Positions 34,464 to 47,743 of a stretch of 64,000 nucleotides of DNA are shown here, in pieces. The position numbers and the translations under genes are program-made. Within the stretch, counting starts at the first letter, position 1. Each line of letters opens with the position of its first letter. The notes beneath the pieces are model-generated. The model saw nothing but the letters and a program-made list of their open reading frames with translations, did not search any database and was not told where the DNA came from. Origin of the DNA: Sclerotinia nivalis (lineage: Eukaryota; Ascomycota; Leotiomycetes; Helotiales; Sclerotiniaceae); the NCBI GenBank assembly GCA_029531795.1, contig JAPEIS010000008.1:248001-312000 (forward strand). The letters are read 5' to 3'.

Positions 34464-35417
34464 TGTGAATATGTGAAGTTTTATATAAATATGAGGTTCT
34501 TAAAAAGTAGATGTGAAGATATATAAAGGAAATGATGAAGTAGTCAATATTCCAATTACAGAATTTCTAAGCAAACCCACAAACCATAGAACTAACCTCC
34601 TAAATTATCGGACTTAATGATCTTGATTCTTGGTTGCTGGATCCATTTGTTGACTACTCATTACCCGTTACCCTTTGCTCCGCAACGATTGGCATAGGGT
34701 TGGTGAAGTCCCTGACTCGATGGTTCGAATCGAATACCGTCAGTATATGTTCCATGAACATTGAATAGAGTCGACCGGAATCCATATCAAATATGTTTTT
34801 CAGTCCACAAGATGAGTATGAAGCATCAAGGCCCAGAAGCTTCGTCCAGCCGCTAATTTACCCCTTCATAAAGGCGGTGGGACGCGGCAATATTTTGACT
34901 GCAATATTACACAACACCATTATCACTTAAATTCAGTCGGCGCATCTATTGACGCTGTGCTCATGACATCGCCCTTTTATGGATTTGGCGATGGAAACTG
35001 GTCTCTGGATGGTCTATGGTTCACATTGTGTATGAGTGTGACCAATTGCTATGTCTGAAGCTTCTAACACGAGCTCATGTCTCACAAATTCACAATTGCA
35101 GACCTCATCGAATCAGTTCCTCTTTTAATACTGTATCGTTAGTTATATCTGGTTATATTAGAGGTTCTCTCCGGAGAATAGCTACTCACGCGCAGGAGAT
35201 ACGAGCGAGCATACATATAGTTTCCAGAATCACTCCATGCAAAAGCATGTTTTTCATGCTTCATGTACGAATGGGCGCCCATGATCTTAGGACATTAGAT
35301 ATTAGGTAGTTCGAATGCGGGGAAGGACGCAGTGGCATGATATAAATCCGGAGTAATCTTATGGAGGACTCAAACATTTAAATCAAAGACGCAGCTGATG
35401 GAGAGAGGTACATCAAG
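34464..35417. other. Intergenic
   Basis: Promoter of the ABM gene and upstream flank of the dehydrogenase pseudogene. A GGTTCGAATC-like sequence near 34722 resembles a tRNA B box but has no tRNA fold around it. No gene seen. Confidence 0.5.
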
Positions 35418-36762
35418 ATGTCTCAAACGCAAACGATGAAAGCGGTTGTATATCAAGGTATGATCATTACTTCAATTCTAAGGACTATGGCCAGATAGAA
35501 TAACTGGCATTTATGTTATGCAGAACCTTTTAAAGTATCGGTCACCCACTACCGACGATCGAGCATCCCGATGATGCATTGATTAGAGTGACTACTGCCT
35601 CAATCTGCGGAAGCGATTTGCATATATACCAGGGAAGAATAACAGCTCAAAGGGGATTTTGTTTTGGACATGAGAACATGGGAATTGTGATCCAGGTCGG
35701 CTCTGGTGTTCAGCATATCAAGAGGGGCGACCGTGTGGTTATGCCATTCAATGTGGCGGACGGAAGATGTAGGATTTGTGAAGAGGGAAGACAGATTTCT
35801 GTACATGTGTTAATGCGTATGTTTTCATCTGAACTTCCGCTTCCTCTTCGCTAATATCGTTAAGCGGAGTCACGGGCGGTGCATATGGGTATGTTGGAAC
35901 GGGACGTTATCAAGGAGGCCAAGCACAATACATTCGTGTGCCATATGCCGAATTCAACTGCCTTCCTCTTCCCGCCGGAAAGGAGCACGAAGCGGACTTT
36001 ATTCTTCTCGCAGACATATTTCCAACAGGGTGGCATGGTCTTGTGCTTTCCGGGTTCCAACCAGGAGAGTCAATTGCCATTTTTGGGGCTGGCCCCGTCG
36101 GATTGATGGCTGCATATAGTGCAAAACTCAGAGGAGCAAGCAAAGTTTTTGTGGTGGATAGTGTGAAGGAACGTCTGCAAGCTGCGGAGAAAATTGGTTG
36201 GGTCGCTGTGGATTTCAGGGAATGTGACGCTTCCGAAGAGATTATAATACAGAATGGTCAGGTGGTTGAATAGGAGCGTGGATGCTGTTGGGTACAGAGC
36301 TTCCGCCAAAGGATGGAAAAAAGGAGCTCCGAGTATTGTCGTGGAGAATTGTATCGAAGTAACAAACCAACCTGTGGAATTGGTGTTCCTGGGTCATACG
36401 TTCCAAGCGATCCTGGTGCTTCAGATACTAACGTCGCGCAAGGTATGTTATTGATAAGTTTTGGGAAGTTGTTAGAGAAGGTCAGCTTTGTGATTTGGTG
36501 ATAGTACTGCTACAAATCGGTTCTGCTGACATTTGCAGGGTCTTTCACTTGCACTGGACGATGTAGTGTCAAGGCGCACAATCTTTATCTTCGAGATATT
36601 ATTATATCGGGCGTCGTAAAACTTTCATTCGTCGTTTCCCATGAGATTGGTATTGATGAGGCACCAGAAGCCTATACCAAGTTTGACAGAAGAGAGGATG
36701 GGTATACCAAAGTCCTGATTCATCCTAGTGGTCCTGTTGGAGCGAGCTGGGTTGGAAATTAG
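35418..36762 (+). pseudogene. Zinc alcohol/formaldehyde dehydrogenase-like gene, broken by several frameshifts
   Basis: Homology is continuous but hops frames. ATG at 35418 gives MKAVVYQ, then an intron (35458-35523) and EPFKVSV. The frame breaks near 35545, then HPLPTIEHPDDALIRVTTAS and ICGSDLHIYQGRI with GHENMG (zinc-site Cys, His and Glu). The second break is near 35787, before TDFCTCVN. The long central block includes GGAYGYVGTGRYQGGQAQYI, FPTGWHGLVLSGFQPGES and the NAD-binding FGAGPVGLMAAYSAKLRGAS. Further breaks fall near 36262 (stop TAG, resumed as RSVDAVGYRAS), 36370 (resumed as GIGVPGSYVPSDPGASD) and 36555 (resumed as CSVKAHNLYLRDIIISGVV). The last block ends EAYTKFDRREDGYTKVLIHP and TAG at 36760. 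Family: medium-chain dehydrogenases of the glutathione-independent formaldehyde dehydrogenase type. At least five breaks make it non-functional, though the catalytic residues are still readable. Confidence 0.85.
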
Positions 36763-39700
36763 TATGAAATGTGATGGCACACAACTCATGACTGATTTTG
36801 TATATGTTCTTGCAGCATGCACTCAACACACAATCTAGTTCAATTCTAGGAAGGAAGGGCTGGGAATTGCAGTCACAATATGAACAATGTAAATCCTCCA
36901 GCCTTAAGGTTCTTACTACCCGTGGTTTAGTTTGATAGTTCTGCGAATTGACGGCTAAGTATCTTCCCAAAGTTGATGTTTCGACCATATTGCTAAAACT
37001 TGCCCGGCAACTTTGCTGTTTTCGTATGGTTACTTGTGTTTTCGGCTGCTAAGGGTAAGATTCAAACCACAATTTGGAAAATTAAAAGGATTTCAATGAT
37101 GCATGGGACAATGGTCGAGATTCAAATTTGTTCAAAAGGTAAAGTGATGGAAAAGTTATGTGATGAGATGCTTTCGACACTATTATATCCTCCTGCGCTA
37201 TCTTTACCGCATGTCAGATGTGCTTCTCCGAAGGAAGAAATGTTGAGTTTGTTTTGCTGAAAATATACTTAAATTTTTGTTGGGTTCTGAGCAACTCCCA
37301 ACTAGTAATGGCTGCATAAAATATAATATCTTGTTCTGTCGTTTTGCATATGCAGCACAGTCACATAATTACTTGGTTTGGGATTTTGTGCATAGAATCT
37401 GTTGTCATGATGCCGTGTAAATCTACATTTGCAATTATTATGTTACGGAAAGATTTACTCGCTGCGTCATAGCCTTTTGGTTCCAGCTGCGGAATTTGCT
37501 TCTCGATCTTTTCAGTGGGTCTGTAGTAAAGGTTGGACAAGAGCGAAGTTAGATGGTTGTATTAAATAGCGAAGAGGCACTTTCTCTCGTTGAACTTACA
37601 ATAAGCGCGAATGTGGCTAAGATAGAAGCGACGAGGCTTGTGAATACATGCAAGGAGAAGAGGACCGCTACTAAGAATATGGTTCTGTGTGTTAAGCATT
37701 GGTCGTGGAGAGCGTATTTGAATTTTTTTCGGTTCAGTGCTGTCTTCCTCCCTTTTACGTGTAAATGTTTGCATATCATTTTTGATTTGGAGACAGAAGT
37801 GACGGATGAATATTGGAGGGAAGAATGTGAGTAGGAATTATATTATGCTATGACCTCTCTTACCGAAAGGTGCCATCGTGCCCTCAGGGGATCACTTGGC
37901 TGTGAAATGCTCTCCGCTACGAATACGAATACATGACCTGAAGCGAAGAATCGCCAAAGGTACGGAGGTTATTCAATGTATCCCAGTGGCGGATGAGATC
38001 TTGTGTGAAGATTTTGAGAAATATTAGGCGGGATAGATGTAACCATTTAGTCACGTAGGAAGAGAAGTCTAGTTGATACAGTGAATTAGTTGGGAAGAAA
38101 TGAGTTAATGGAAGATTGGTCGGAAGAAGGATAAGCTATTCTTCTGTTGTATAATTCAGTGGATTTAATGACCGAGAAAATGATGCATTGGTTAAGATCA
38201 GGGTCCTTCGAGAGTTGTGCTGAGTTGCTGAATGAATGGAGTTGAGTCTTTTTGTATATATATAGTTTGTTGATGATATGAAGATCTAGCATGATTCGAT
38301 CAGTTTTGCCAATTGCATCAGCAGTACTTTATGAATGTGAACATATAAATGGAAACTAGCAGTTAAACGGCAGCCCTGCCGCGAAGCCAACCCTATTTTA
38401 TCTAAGCCATGGCAGATCTCTTTTGATAAGGTGACCATCGTGTACTAATATCACAAAGTTGCATGCCATAGTATTACAGCTTAAATTACATATTTGAAAG
38501 GGCCAACTTGTAGACACTTTCATCGGCATTGACATATGAAATTAATTTGTCCGAACAGAATGGAAGTGTTAGTGGAAATTTACCAACTTACTCTTTGCAA
38601 CATCATGCCAAGAGGTGACGATAACAGAAAAGTCTCAATGGTCTGATATCCCAGTGCTCATTGATTGTTGCTCATTTCCAAATTATGTAACCTGTTTAAA
38701 TAGAAACTCTAGTGTTCATGATTACTTTCTGGATCTTTAGCTCATGGATTCCCCATTTCCTCTCTCGAAAACAAACGTTTGTCTCAAACTATTTATCTAA
38801 TCTACGGCTAAGTATCACAACTGGGCGTCTGTGAAACACAGAAACAACTCCTTGGGTCATCAATCCATTCTCCACAGTTTATCTACCGCGGATTGTCGAA
38901 CAGCGCAAACATCTCGAGCAACAACATCTGGAGTTACTTTCGTTTGTCTTTTATACTAACAATGACAGGATCAAGATCGTAACTTGCGATCAATCAGCAA
39001 TTTTCGAGCTGCTCTCCCAATGTAAAATCTAATCTTTTTCACACCCCTGAGGTAGTCGAAGGCATTCTCGTAGCATGGTAGTTTGATTACTACTCCACAA
39101 GATCCAAAAACGATAAAAGGTTCTGAATCTCGGGAAAGGCATTGCCGTACCTGGAGTACAAAAAGCAGGAATATATGCACTGCATCTGCATTCATCACGA
39201 TAACCCTCGGCACGGTATATTGTCAAGGACTATAGCACTGGTAACACTTTCTCCATCGAGGCCGTTTTGCAAGGGATATCAAAGAAAGTCGTTCTGGAAA
39301 ATAGGAAGCTGTACGTCTATACGAAATTCCACAAATAGCCTTGAGTTTTAGATACTGGAAATTAATATGAATCTAGGCCTTTCATTTTAAAGAGCTTTGA
39401 ATCTATTGATGCCAGCATAGTTAGTAGTTTGGCTTGTAATCACACCAATTCAGATGAGTTTTGCTTGAAGATAGTGCCAGACAAAAACAAGGACAATACT
39501 CATACTCCATAGAAATGCCACATGTATTTTACATGAAAGAAACCAAGGTCGAGTGCACTACTCGAATGTAGCCTTCAAAAAATACCACGATGCTTCAATG
39601 ACACAATATAATCACGTGCAAGCCATTGTCTGACAACTTGTCCGTAATACGGCTAAGGCCAATAATATGCAAGTTTCCAGCTCGGATATGCATGTAGCCT

Positions 39701-39830
39701 GGAATAGAAAGATACACATTTTTCACTTAGAAATAAAAGGTGAACGAGAGCGAAGGCATTTAATGTGTAAGCCTGACTGTCGGAACAATTGAGCTGACCC
39801 CATGCAATCAGTCATTATCGCAACGAAAAT

Positions 39831-39870
39831 GTTGCTGTATGTTGCTGTATGTTGCTGTATGTTGCTGAAT
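39831..39870. repeat. 10-bp tandem repeat GTTGCTGTAT x3 plus GTTGCTGAAT
   Basis: Three exact copies (39831-39860) and a fourth with one change (39861-39870). Confidence 0.9.
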
Positions 39871-40873
39871 CGTGGTGTTGTTTTTTGGAACGATCTGATT
39901 TCGGATATTTTGTAAATCGAGGGCATGAATGAAGCGAAGCAAAAAGAAGGAGAAGAGAATAAGGAGTTACAATTGGACATGTTTGGCGGAAGAAGAAAGT
40001 GGTCTGCTAAGGTCACGTGTCACAAATACACCGTAAATCTCGTTTCGCTAGCGTGTTTATTTTCCGGTCGGACAATCTCAACCACAACACCAAATCCTAT
40101 TCTGCAACTGCAACTACAACCGTACAATCGCACCCATGGAGGTATCTCCCCACGTTCAAGAGTCTTCCCGGATGAATATGTATATCTCACGGTAGACTAG
40201 CTGGCCGAGTTTAAGGCATTTGACTCCAAGGAAACTTGTTCCCACGCTGGAATGCGCTCGGCTAGTAGGCCGAGCTGCTCAAAATCTAGAGTGAGTCATG
40301 ACCGCGTGGGGATGTCCGCCGGACAATGTCGCACCGGAACTTGTTACAATCAATGCTGCGGTGTTATGTACTTTTGGAATACGGACGTTGCTTATGCGAA
40401 GTACCACCTGGCTTGAACTTCAATTAGACTCGTATTTTTGGAACCTAATCTCGGGTGAATGAGATTTCTTTGGTCCAGTCCGATCTTTTGGGATAGCTAA
40501 TCACAATTGATGTGGCAAAATAGGACAGACCGTCTCATTTCGTATCCGTTTAGGCGTTGAACCAGGGACTATCTTTCCGGGGTAATAGACGTTGATACCG
40601 AAAAGAGAGTGATGCGAGATATGGCATTGTCAGTGTTAGATCTCCAGGACATTCTACTTCTTCAGTCGGCCCGCACCCTCCATTATTTCAAACAAGCTTT
40701 TTGACCCTTGTATGTTCTATTATCCTGAGATTGATGACCGGACAAAGAGATCAATAGTCTATGAGCTGATGATGATCCACCCAGTCTTGCCATCATGACA
40801 TGGTTGAAGCTAGAGGTTACTCCGTAAATTGATTTCAAATCAGAACAGTTGAGCTTAGCTGAGCCTTTGGACA

Positions 40874-40886
40874 TTTAATATATACA
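40874..40886 (+). promoter_or_regulatory. Possible TATA box of the PKS gene
   Basis: TTTAATATATACA lies about 97 bp before the PKS ATG, a sensible distance for a fungal core promoter. No transcript data supports it. Confidence 0.3.
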
Positions 40887-40982
40887 GGCCCCGCCACAAG
40901 TTGTGCAATAGATTTGATGAAATACCAGCGGTATCTTCTGGGGTTTCTCCTACCAACTTAGTTTTTCTGTATCATACTGAAT

Positions 40983-43900
40983 ATGGGAAAGAAAATGTCT
41001 TTCCTGGTCTTTGGTGACCAGTCATTGGACACGCATACTTTCTTGACCGACTTTTGTCAACATGGAAGACCAAGTGTGCTTTCGAGATCATTCCTTGAGC
41101 AGGCTGGCTCTGCTCTTAGGGAAGAAATCGATAGACTACCAAGCCTCCAGCGAAACAGAATACCAGAGTTTACCACTATACTCGAATTGAATAAGTTATA
41201 TCACGCCGGAAACATCAGAAACCCTGCTGTAGACAGCGCTCTTTTGTGCATTACTCAATTATCCCAATACATTGAGTCAGTATAAATACCTTATATAATG
41301 AGTTCTACTACTAACACAAATAATTAGTCGTTACGAAAAAGAACATGGAGATTCGACCAGTCCCGGTGAAACTTGCCTCGTTGGTTTGTGCACCGGGCTT
41401 TTTGCTGCAGCTGCAATCGCCTCTTCTCCATCGATATCCCAACTGATACCCATCGCCATTCAAGTGGTGTTGATGGCGTTTCGAACAGGTGCACACGTTG
41501 CAGCTCTTGCCGACAGGCTTAACAACCAATCAGAATCACCCGAAAGTTGGACTTATGTCGTTCCAGCTGTTCAGGAGAGCGAAGTCAACTCAATACTTAA
41601 CGACTTCCACAAAGAAAACGTGCGTTTTCATTTCTAAGTTTCGATGATTTGTACTGACTCTTTACAGGCAACACCTTTAGTAAATCAAGCATATATTAGT
41701 GCAATAACTTCGAAAAGTATTGCAATAAGTGGACCTCCTTCAACATTGAGAGCACTTTTTGCATCTGAGGTTTTCCAGGCAAAACCGGTATCTATTCCTG
41801 TCCACGGCCCCTATCATGCTGCTCATCTTCGTTCGAGTTTGAATGTGGAGCAAATATTGCATTTGAAGGATGAAAAGGTCCGGGAAGTGCTTGGAAACCT
41901 GAAAACTAGATTTCCGGTCATGTCCTGCACGACTGGAACTTGGTATACCGATCAAGAGCCTGAATTATTGCTCCACGCAGTTTTGCTTGAGATGTTGACA
42001 GAGCCAATATTGTTTAGCAAGATTCTTCATGGTTGCGTGCAGAAAGGCCGGGAATTTCAAGGCCGAGAATGCCTGATTATTCCGTTTGGTAAGAAGCAGC
42101 CTTCGGAAAAATCCGACAGTTTGCTAATTTTTGAGCAGGTCCTACCAGTACGGCCAAGGTTTTAGCAACAGCTCTAGAGTCTCAAACAGAGCTTGATATA
42201 ACTCTAAGATCATTACAATCTGGCAACCAACAGGCAGCAAAGCAACAAAATTCGATAGAAGTATCTCCTGGAAAATGCAAGCTTGCCATTGTCGGAATGG
42301 CTGGAAGATTTCCAGATGCTGCAAGTCATGAAAAACTATGGGAGCTGCTCGAAAATGGCTTGGATGTCCATAGAGTGGTACCGAAGGATAGATTTGATGT
42401 CGCGACACATTTCGACCCTACAAGCAAAATCAGAAACACCAGTCATACTCCTTATGGATGCTGGATTGAGAACCCTGGACTTTTCGATCCAAGGTTTTTC
42501 AACATGTCTCCTCGAGAGGCATACCAAACATGTCCCATGCAACGTCTCGGGCTCGCGACCGCATACGAAGCCCTGGAAATGGCTGGCTATGTTCCCAACA
42601 GGACGCACTCTACAAAGCTTGATCGAATTGGTACATTTTACGGGCAAACAAGTGACGACTGGCGTGAAATAAATGCGGCCCAAGATGTGGACACGTACTA
42701 CATTACAGGAGGTGTAAGAGCCTTCGGGCCCGGTCGAATCAATTATCATTTTGGGTTTTCAGGACCATCTTTCAATATCGATACAGCTTGTTCCTCTAGC
42801 GCCGCCGCGCTTCAACTAGCCTGTACATCTTTGTGGGCCGGAGATTGTGATACGGCTGTTGTTGGTGGTCTCTCATGCATGACAAACCCGGATATTTTTT
42901 CGGGACTTAGTCGAGGGCAGTTCTTATCAAAAAATGGGCCATGTGCCACTTTTGACCACGATGCGGATGGATATTGCAGAGCAGATGGAATCGGTACTGT
43001 CATTATCAAAAGGTTGGATTATGCTTTAGCTGAGTAAGTTTAATCAACGAATTCTGCTTCATATGATTCAAAACTAATTTTTATTTCCTTATTTTTAGTA
43101 AGGATAATGTTTTGGCTGTTATCCTTGGAAGTGCTACCAACCACTCAGCAGACGCTGTTTCAATTACTCACCCCCACGGAGGAACACAAGAAATTCTATA
43201 CAAGCGTATTCTAGCCAATGCGGGCGTTGATCCCAATGACATCGACTATGTGGAAATGCATGGCACCGGGACTCAGGCTGGAGATGGGACGGAAATGAAG
43301 TCTGTCACCAATGTTTTTGCTTCGCCGGATCGAAAGAGGAGACCAGACCAACCGCTGTACCTTGGCGCTGTCAAAGCAAATGTTGGCCACGGTGAGGCTG
43401 CATCTGGTGTCACCGCTCTCATTAAATGCTTGATGATGCTGCAGAAGAACGTCATACCCCCTCATGTTGGTATCAAGAAGACGATCAATCAAGGATTTCC
43501 CAAAGATCTTGCGGAGCGTAATGTACATATTGCCTTCAAGAATACCCCACTTCCGAAAAAGAAGTCTGGAGCTCCACGACGCATCTTTGTCAACAATTTC
43601 AGCGCCGCTGGTGGAAATACTGGATTGCTGCTTGAGGATGCACCTGATCTACCTTCGAAAGTTGCTGACCCGCGCTCCACACATGTCATCGCTATTACAG
43701 CCAAATCGAAGTCAGCTATGCTTAACAATGCGGAACGTCTAATATCTTATCTCGAACGAAATAGAGACATAGATATTGCAGATTTAGCATACACCACCAC
43801 GGCACGGAGGATACAACATAAATGGAGAATGACAGTGACCGCGAGCGAAACATCCGAGGTCTCAACAGCGCTGAAATCCAAGCTGCACGAACAATTTATC

Positions 43901-46900
43901 CCTGTCCTTCCAGAACCACCGAAAGTTGCATTTTTATTCACAGGACAAGGATCTCAGTACGCAGCAATGGGTCGCGAGTTGTTCGAAAACTCATCACTGT
44001 TCAAGGAAAGTGTTATGGAATTCGATAACATTGCCACAATTCTTGGATTTCCATCATTCATCTCCTTGATCGACGGAAGTGTAACTGACACGCAAGGCTT
44101 ATCACCTGTCATGGTGCAACTTGCCATTGTGTGCTTGGAAATGGCAATGGCTCGTCTCTGGGAATCTTGGGGCGTCAAACCCTCCGTTGTAATCGGCCAT
44201 AGCCTGGGCGAGTATGCCGCCCTCAATGCTGCTGGAATATTATCTGCCAGTGACACCATCTGCTTGGTCGGAAGACGAGCTCAGCTCTTGATTGAAAGAT
44301 GTACCGCTGGAACCCATGCAATGCTTGCAGTTCAAGGATCTAGATCAGCAGTAACCGAAGCACTTGAGGAGATCGGGACACCGGTAAATATCGCTTGCAT
44401 CAACAGCACTCGAGAGACTGTCCTTAGTGGCGAGGCTGCTGAGATCTCGAAAGTTTCCGATCGACTATGTAACTCTGGTTTCAAATGCACGCAGCTGAAA
44501 GTGCCTTTCGCTTTCCACTCTGCTCAAGTAGAGCCTATATTGGATCAATTCGAGGAATTGGCCAAATCTGTACCCTTCGCAAGAGGGAATGTCCCTCTCA
44601 TCTCCTCCCTACTTGGTAGATGCCTTAACGAAGCTGAGGATATTGATGCTGCATATCTCCGCAATCATGCTAGACAGCCTGTTAATTTCTTAGATGGTCT
44701 TGTTTCTGCTCAAAATTCTAGCATTATAGATGAAAAAACTGTCTGGCTTGAGGTAGGACCGCATCCAGTATGTTTGGGACTTGTGAAAGCAACAGTGGGT
44801 AGTTCTACTGTTGCCGCTCCATCGCTACGCAGAAATGAAAGTGCATACAAAACCCTCAGCAACAGCCTTAGCGTCTTACATACCGCTGGCCTTGAAATTG
44901 ACTGGAATGAGTATCATCGAGACTTCAGCGACTCGGTCCGTCTTCTTGACTTACCCACCTACGCTTTTGACGACAAGAATTATTGGATTCAATATGAGGG
45001 AGACTGGTGTTTGACAAAAGGAGATTTACCTGGCAAAGGCCCCCTTCAGCTGGAGCCTCCCAAGCCTAAGCTCTCAACTTCCACGATTCACAATGTCGTT
45101 AGCGAAAAGGTTGAAGGAGACGTTGCTATTGTTACCGCCGAGTCTGATCTGGCAAGATCTGATCTTCGCGGGGTCGTCACTGGACATCTTGTCAATGGAG
45201 CTATGTTGTGTCCATCAGTAAGTAATTTAGTGTGAAATGAGTTGCTCAAGCTAATAATTTCCTAGTCTTTGTACGCAGATATGGCCATGACCTTATGCGA
45301 GTATGGCTACAAGCTTGTGCGACCTGATGTCAAAAATCTGGGCTTGGACGTTGGAAGAATGAAGGTGCCTAAGCCATTGATAGCTGACCCTCAAGGGAAA
45401 CCTCAAGTACTCACACTCACTGCCACTATCAATGCTGCAATTGGCCGTGCTGATCTCCTATTTTCAACGGGGACTGACAAAGCTCGAGTCGAGCACGCAA
45501 ACTGTCAAGTCTTCTTTGGCGACACCGAGGAGTATCATGCCGACTTCCAACGTACTGCTTATCTCATTCAATCACGAATTGATTGGCTACAGGAGGCTGA
45601 ACAAAATGGTAAAGCTTCCAAAATTGGTCGTGGTCTTGCCTACAAGCTGTTTGCTGCGTTGGTGGACTACGATCAGAAATATCGTGGTATGGAAGAGGTT
45701 ATTCTTCACAGCATGAAGATGGAAGCTACGTCACGTGTCGTATTTCAAACTACAGAAAAAGACGGAACTTTCAAATGCAGCCCGTATTGGATCGACAGTG
45801 TGGCACATATTTCTGGATTCATTGTCAATGGCTCGGATGCCGTTGATTCACGTGAAAAAGTCTATATCTCACATGGTTGGGATTCTATGAAATTTGCTGA
45901 GCCTCTGAGTGCAGAAAAGACCTACCGCTCCTATGTCAGGATGCAACAGCGCAAGGATAAGACTATGGCTGGTGATGTTTACGTTTTTGATGGAGATACA
46001 ATTATCGGCATGGTCGGCGGTTTAGCTTTCCAAGCCATTCCTCGAAAGGTTCTCAACATCTTCTTGCCTCCAGTAGGTGCAGCGGCTGCTGCAACCACTG
46101 CAAAGCCAGCTCCCGCGCCCCAAGCACCTCAATCTTGTAAGGCTTCGAACGCAAAGGCTAAGAAGACACAAGTCACCAAAGCCAATATCACCAAGGTAAA
46201 CCAAAAACTCATGTCCGTCACCTCCCAGGTCATGGATATCCTCGCAGTAGAAGTTGGGGTCAAGATTGATGAACTTGTTGACAACATCGCTTTCACCGAT
46301 CTTGGAGTCGACTCGCTTATGGCCTTGACGGTATGCGGAAGACTACGAGAAGATTTGGACATCGATATCAATTCTAACGAATTCATCAACTATGCCAATA
46401 TCGGAGCTTTCAAGTCATTCTTATCACAATTTGAAGGAAAGCCAGCAGCTGCCTACAGCGAAGATCCAAGTTCACCTCTCACTACGCCTAGTCCTGGAGA
46501 ATCAGTACACGACCCACAAGAAGACTCGGAGTTCACAGATCCTTCAGATGACGATGTTTCAGCGACTGGTGCCGTAGATAATCTTGGTGATATTATCAGA
46601 ATTACAATTGCGGAGGAGATGGCGATCGATGTTCTAGAGGTCGCGAGCTGTCCTGATCTCGCTTCACTCGGTATGGATTCACTAATGGCACTTACGGTGC
46701 TTAGCCGATTGAGAGAGAAGACGGGACTTTCACTTCCATCTGATCTTTTCCAGGTCAACCTGACCATCCGCGATATCGAAAAGGCGCTCAATGTCGAAGC
46801 ACCCTCTAAGCCAAAGCCGAAGCCGAAACCTAAGGTCCCATCTGAGCAGCCAAAGCCTACCAAACCGGCAGTCCCTTCCGCCATTCCCACTGTGCACGCT

Positions 46901-47743
46901 ACACCTCAAAGAATATCAAATTCAATTCTACTTCAAGGGAATTTGAGAAAAGCCAGCAAGTATCTTTGGATGGTGCCTGATGGAGGGGGATCCGCAACCT
47001 CGTATATTGAGATCCCAACACTTTCGTCTGATGTTGCTGTTTTTGGTTTAAACTCACCTTATATGAAGACACCCGAAGAATTCACTTGTGGTGTACCTGG
47101 TATGGCTTCACACTATATCAATGAGATGAAGCGTCGCCAACCAAAAGGTCCCTATCTCTTAGCCGGATGGAGTGCTGGTGGTGTTATTGCTTATGAAATA
47201 GTCAGCCAGCTTACCAAGAACAACGAAGTTGTCGACAAACTTATCCTGCTCGACTCGCCATGCCCTGATATCATTGAACCTCTTCCGTCATCACTTCATA
47301 AGTGGTTTGCTTCCATTGGTCTTCTCGGCGATGGCGATCCAAGCAAAATTCCAGAATGGCTTCTTCCTCACTTTGCCGCTTCCGTGCAAGCTCTTTCAAC
47401 TTACATGCCGGAGGCAATAGATCCAAAGAAGGTACCTCAAGTCATGGCCATCTGGTGCGAAGATGGCGTTTGTAAACTACCATCGGATCCGCGACCGGAT
47501 CCTTTCCCGCATGGCCATGCTCAATTTTTGTTAGACAATAGAACGGATTTTGGACCTAACATTTGGGATAAATATCTTGGCAACGAAAAGTTCGTGACCA
47601 GACATATGCCAGGAAATCATTTCTCCATGATGCATACACCTCATGTAAGTAAAATTCTACTATTAATCGCAGTGGCTATATACTAATTACTTCGATAGAT
47701 AAAACTTCTAGGAGATTATATGAGGGAAGCTCTTATGATGTGA
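40983..47743 (+). CDS. pks12: Non-reducing polyketide synthase, melanin (DHN/THN) type: SAT-KS-AT-PT-ACP-ACP-TE
   Basis: Seven exons: 40983-41275, 41328-41619, 41668-42088, 42139-43033, 43099-45217, 45266-47644 and 47699-47743 (2147 aa, introns 48-65 bp). Domains in order: SAT with LVGLCTG (GxCxG); KS from about residue 382 with active Cys in DTACSSS near 552 and [13 protein letters not shown] near 687; AT with [14 protein letters not shown] near 911 and GHSLGEYAA near 1001; PT with His in [12 protein letters not shown] near 1328 and Asp in SHGWDSM near 1540; two ACPs (DLGVDSLM near 1686, SLGMDSLM near 1808); TE with GWSAGG near 1974 and GNHFSMMH near 2122. All catalytic residues are present. 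These synthases make 1,3,6,8-tetrahydroxynaphthalene, or a precursor of it, for melanin. The pks12 symbol rests on the neighbouring SMR1/CMR1-type regulator, as in Botrytis; the second melanin PKS, pks13, is the alternative. The ATG at 40995 is an alternative start. Confidence 0.95.

Larger units (their letters stand above)
36763..40982. other. Long intergenic region upstream of the melanin-type PKS
   Basis: 4.2 kb with no supported gene. A 93-codon open frame at 37553-37834 and its antisense counterpart have no family signal. It contains a 10-bp tandem repeat (39831-39870) and a CACGTG at 40014-40019. Most of it is probably regulatory or decayed DNA. Confidence 0.5.

Noticed and set aside
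34715..34745. tRNA-like B box (GGTTCGAATC)
   Set aside because: A 5-bp stem with a loop can be drawn, but there is no D arm, anticodon arm or acceptor stem around it.
37549..37834. Overlapping frames on both strands, one with a TM-like stretch
   Set aside because: Sense and antisense frames are equally open and neither has a recognisable family.
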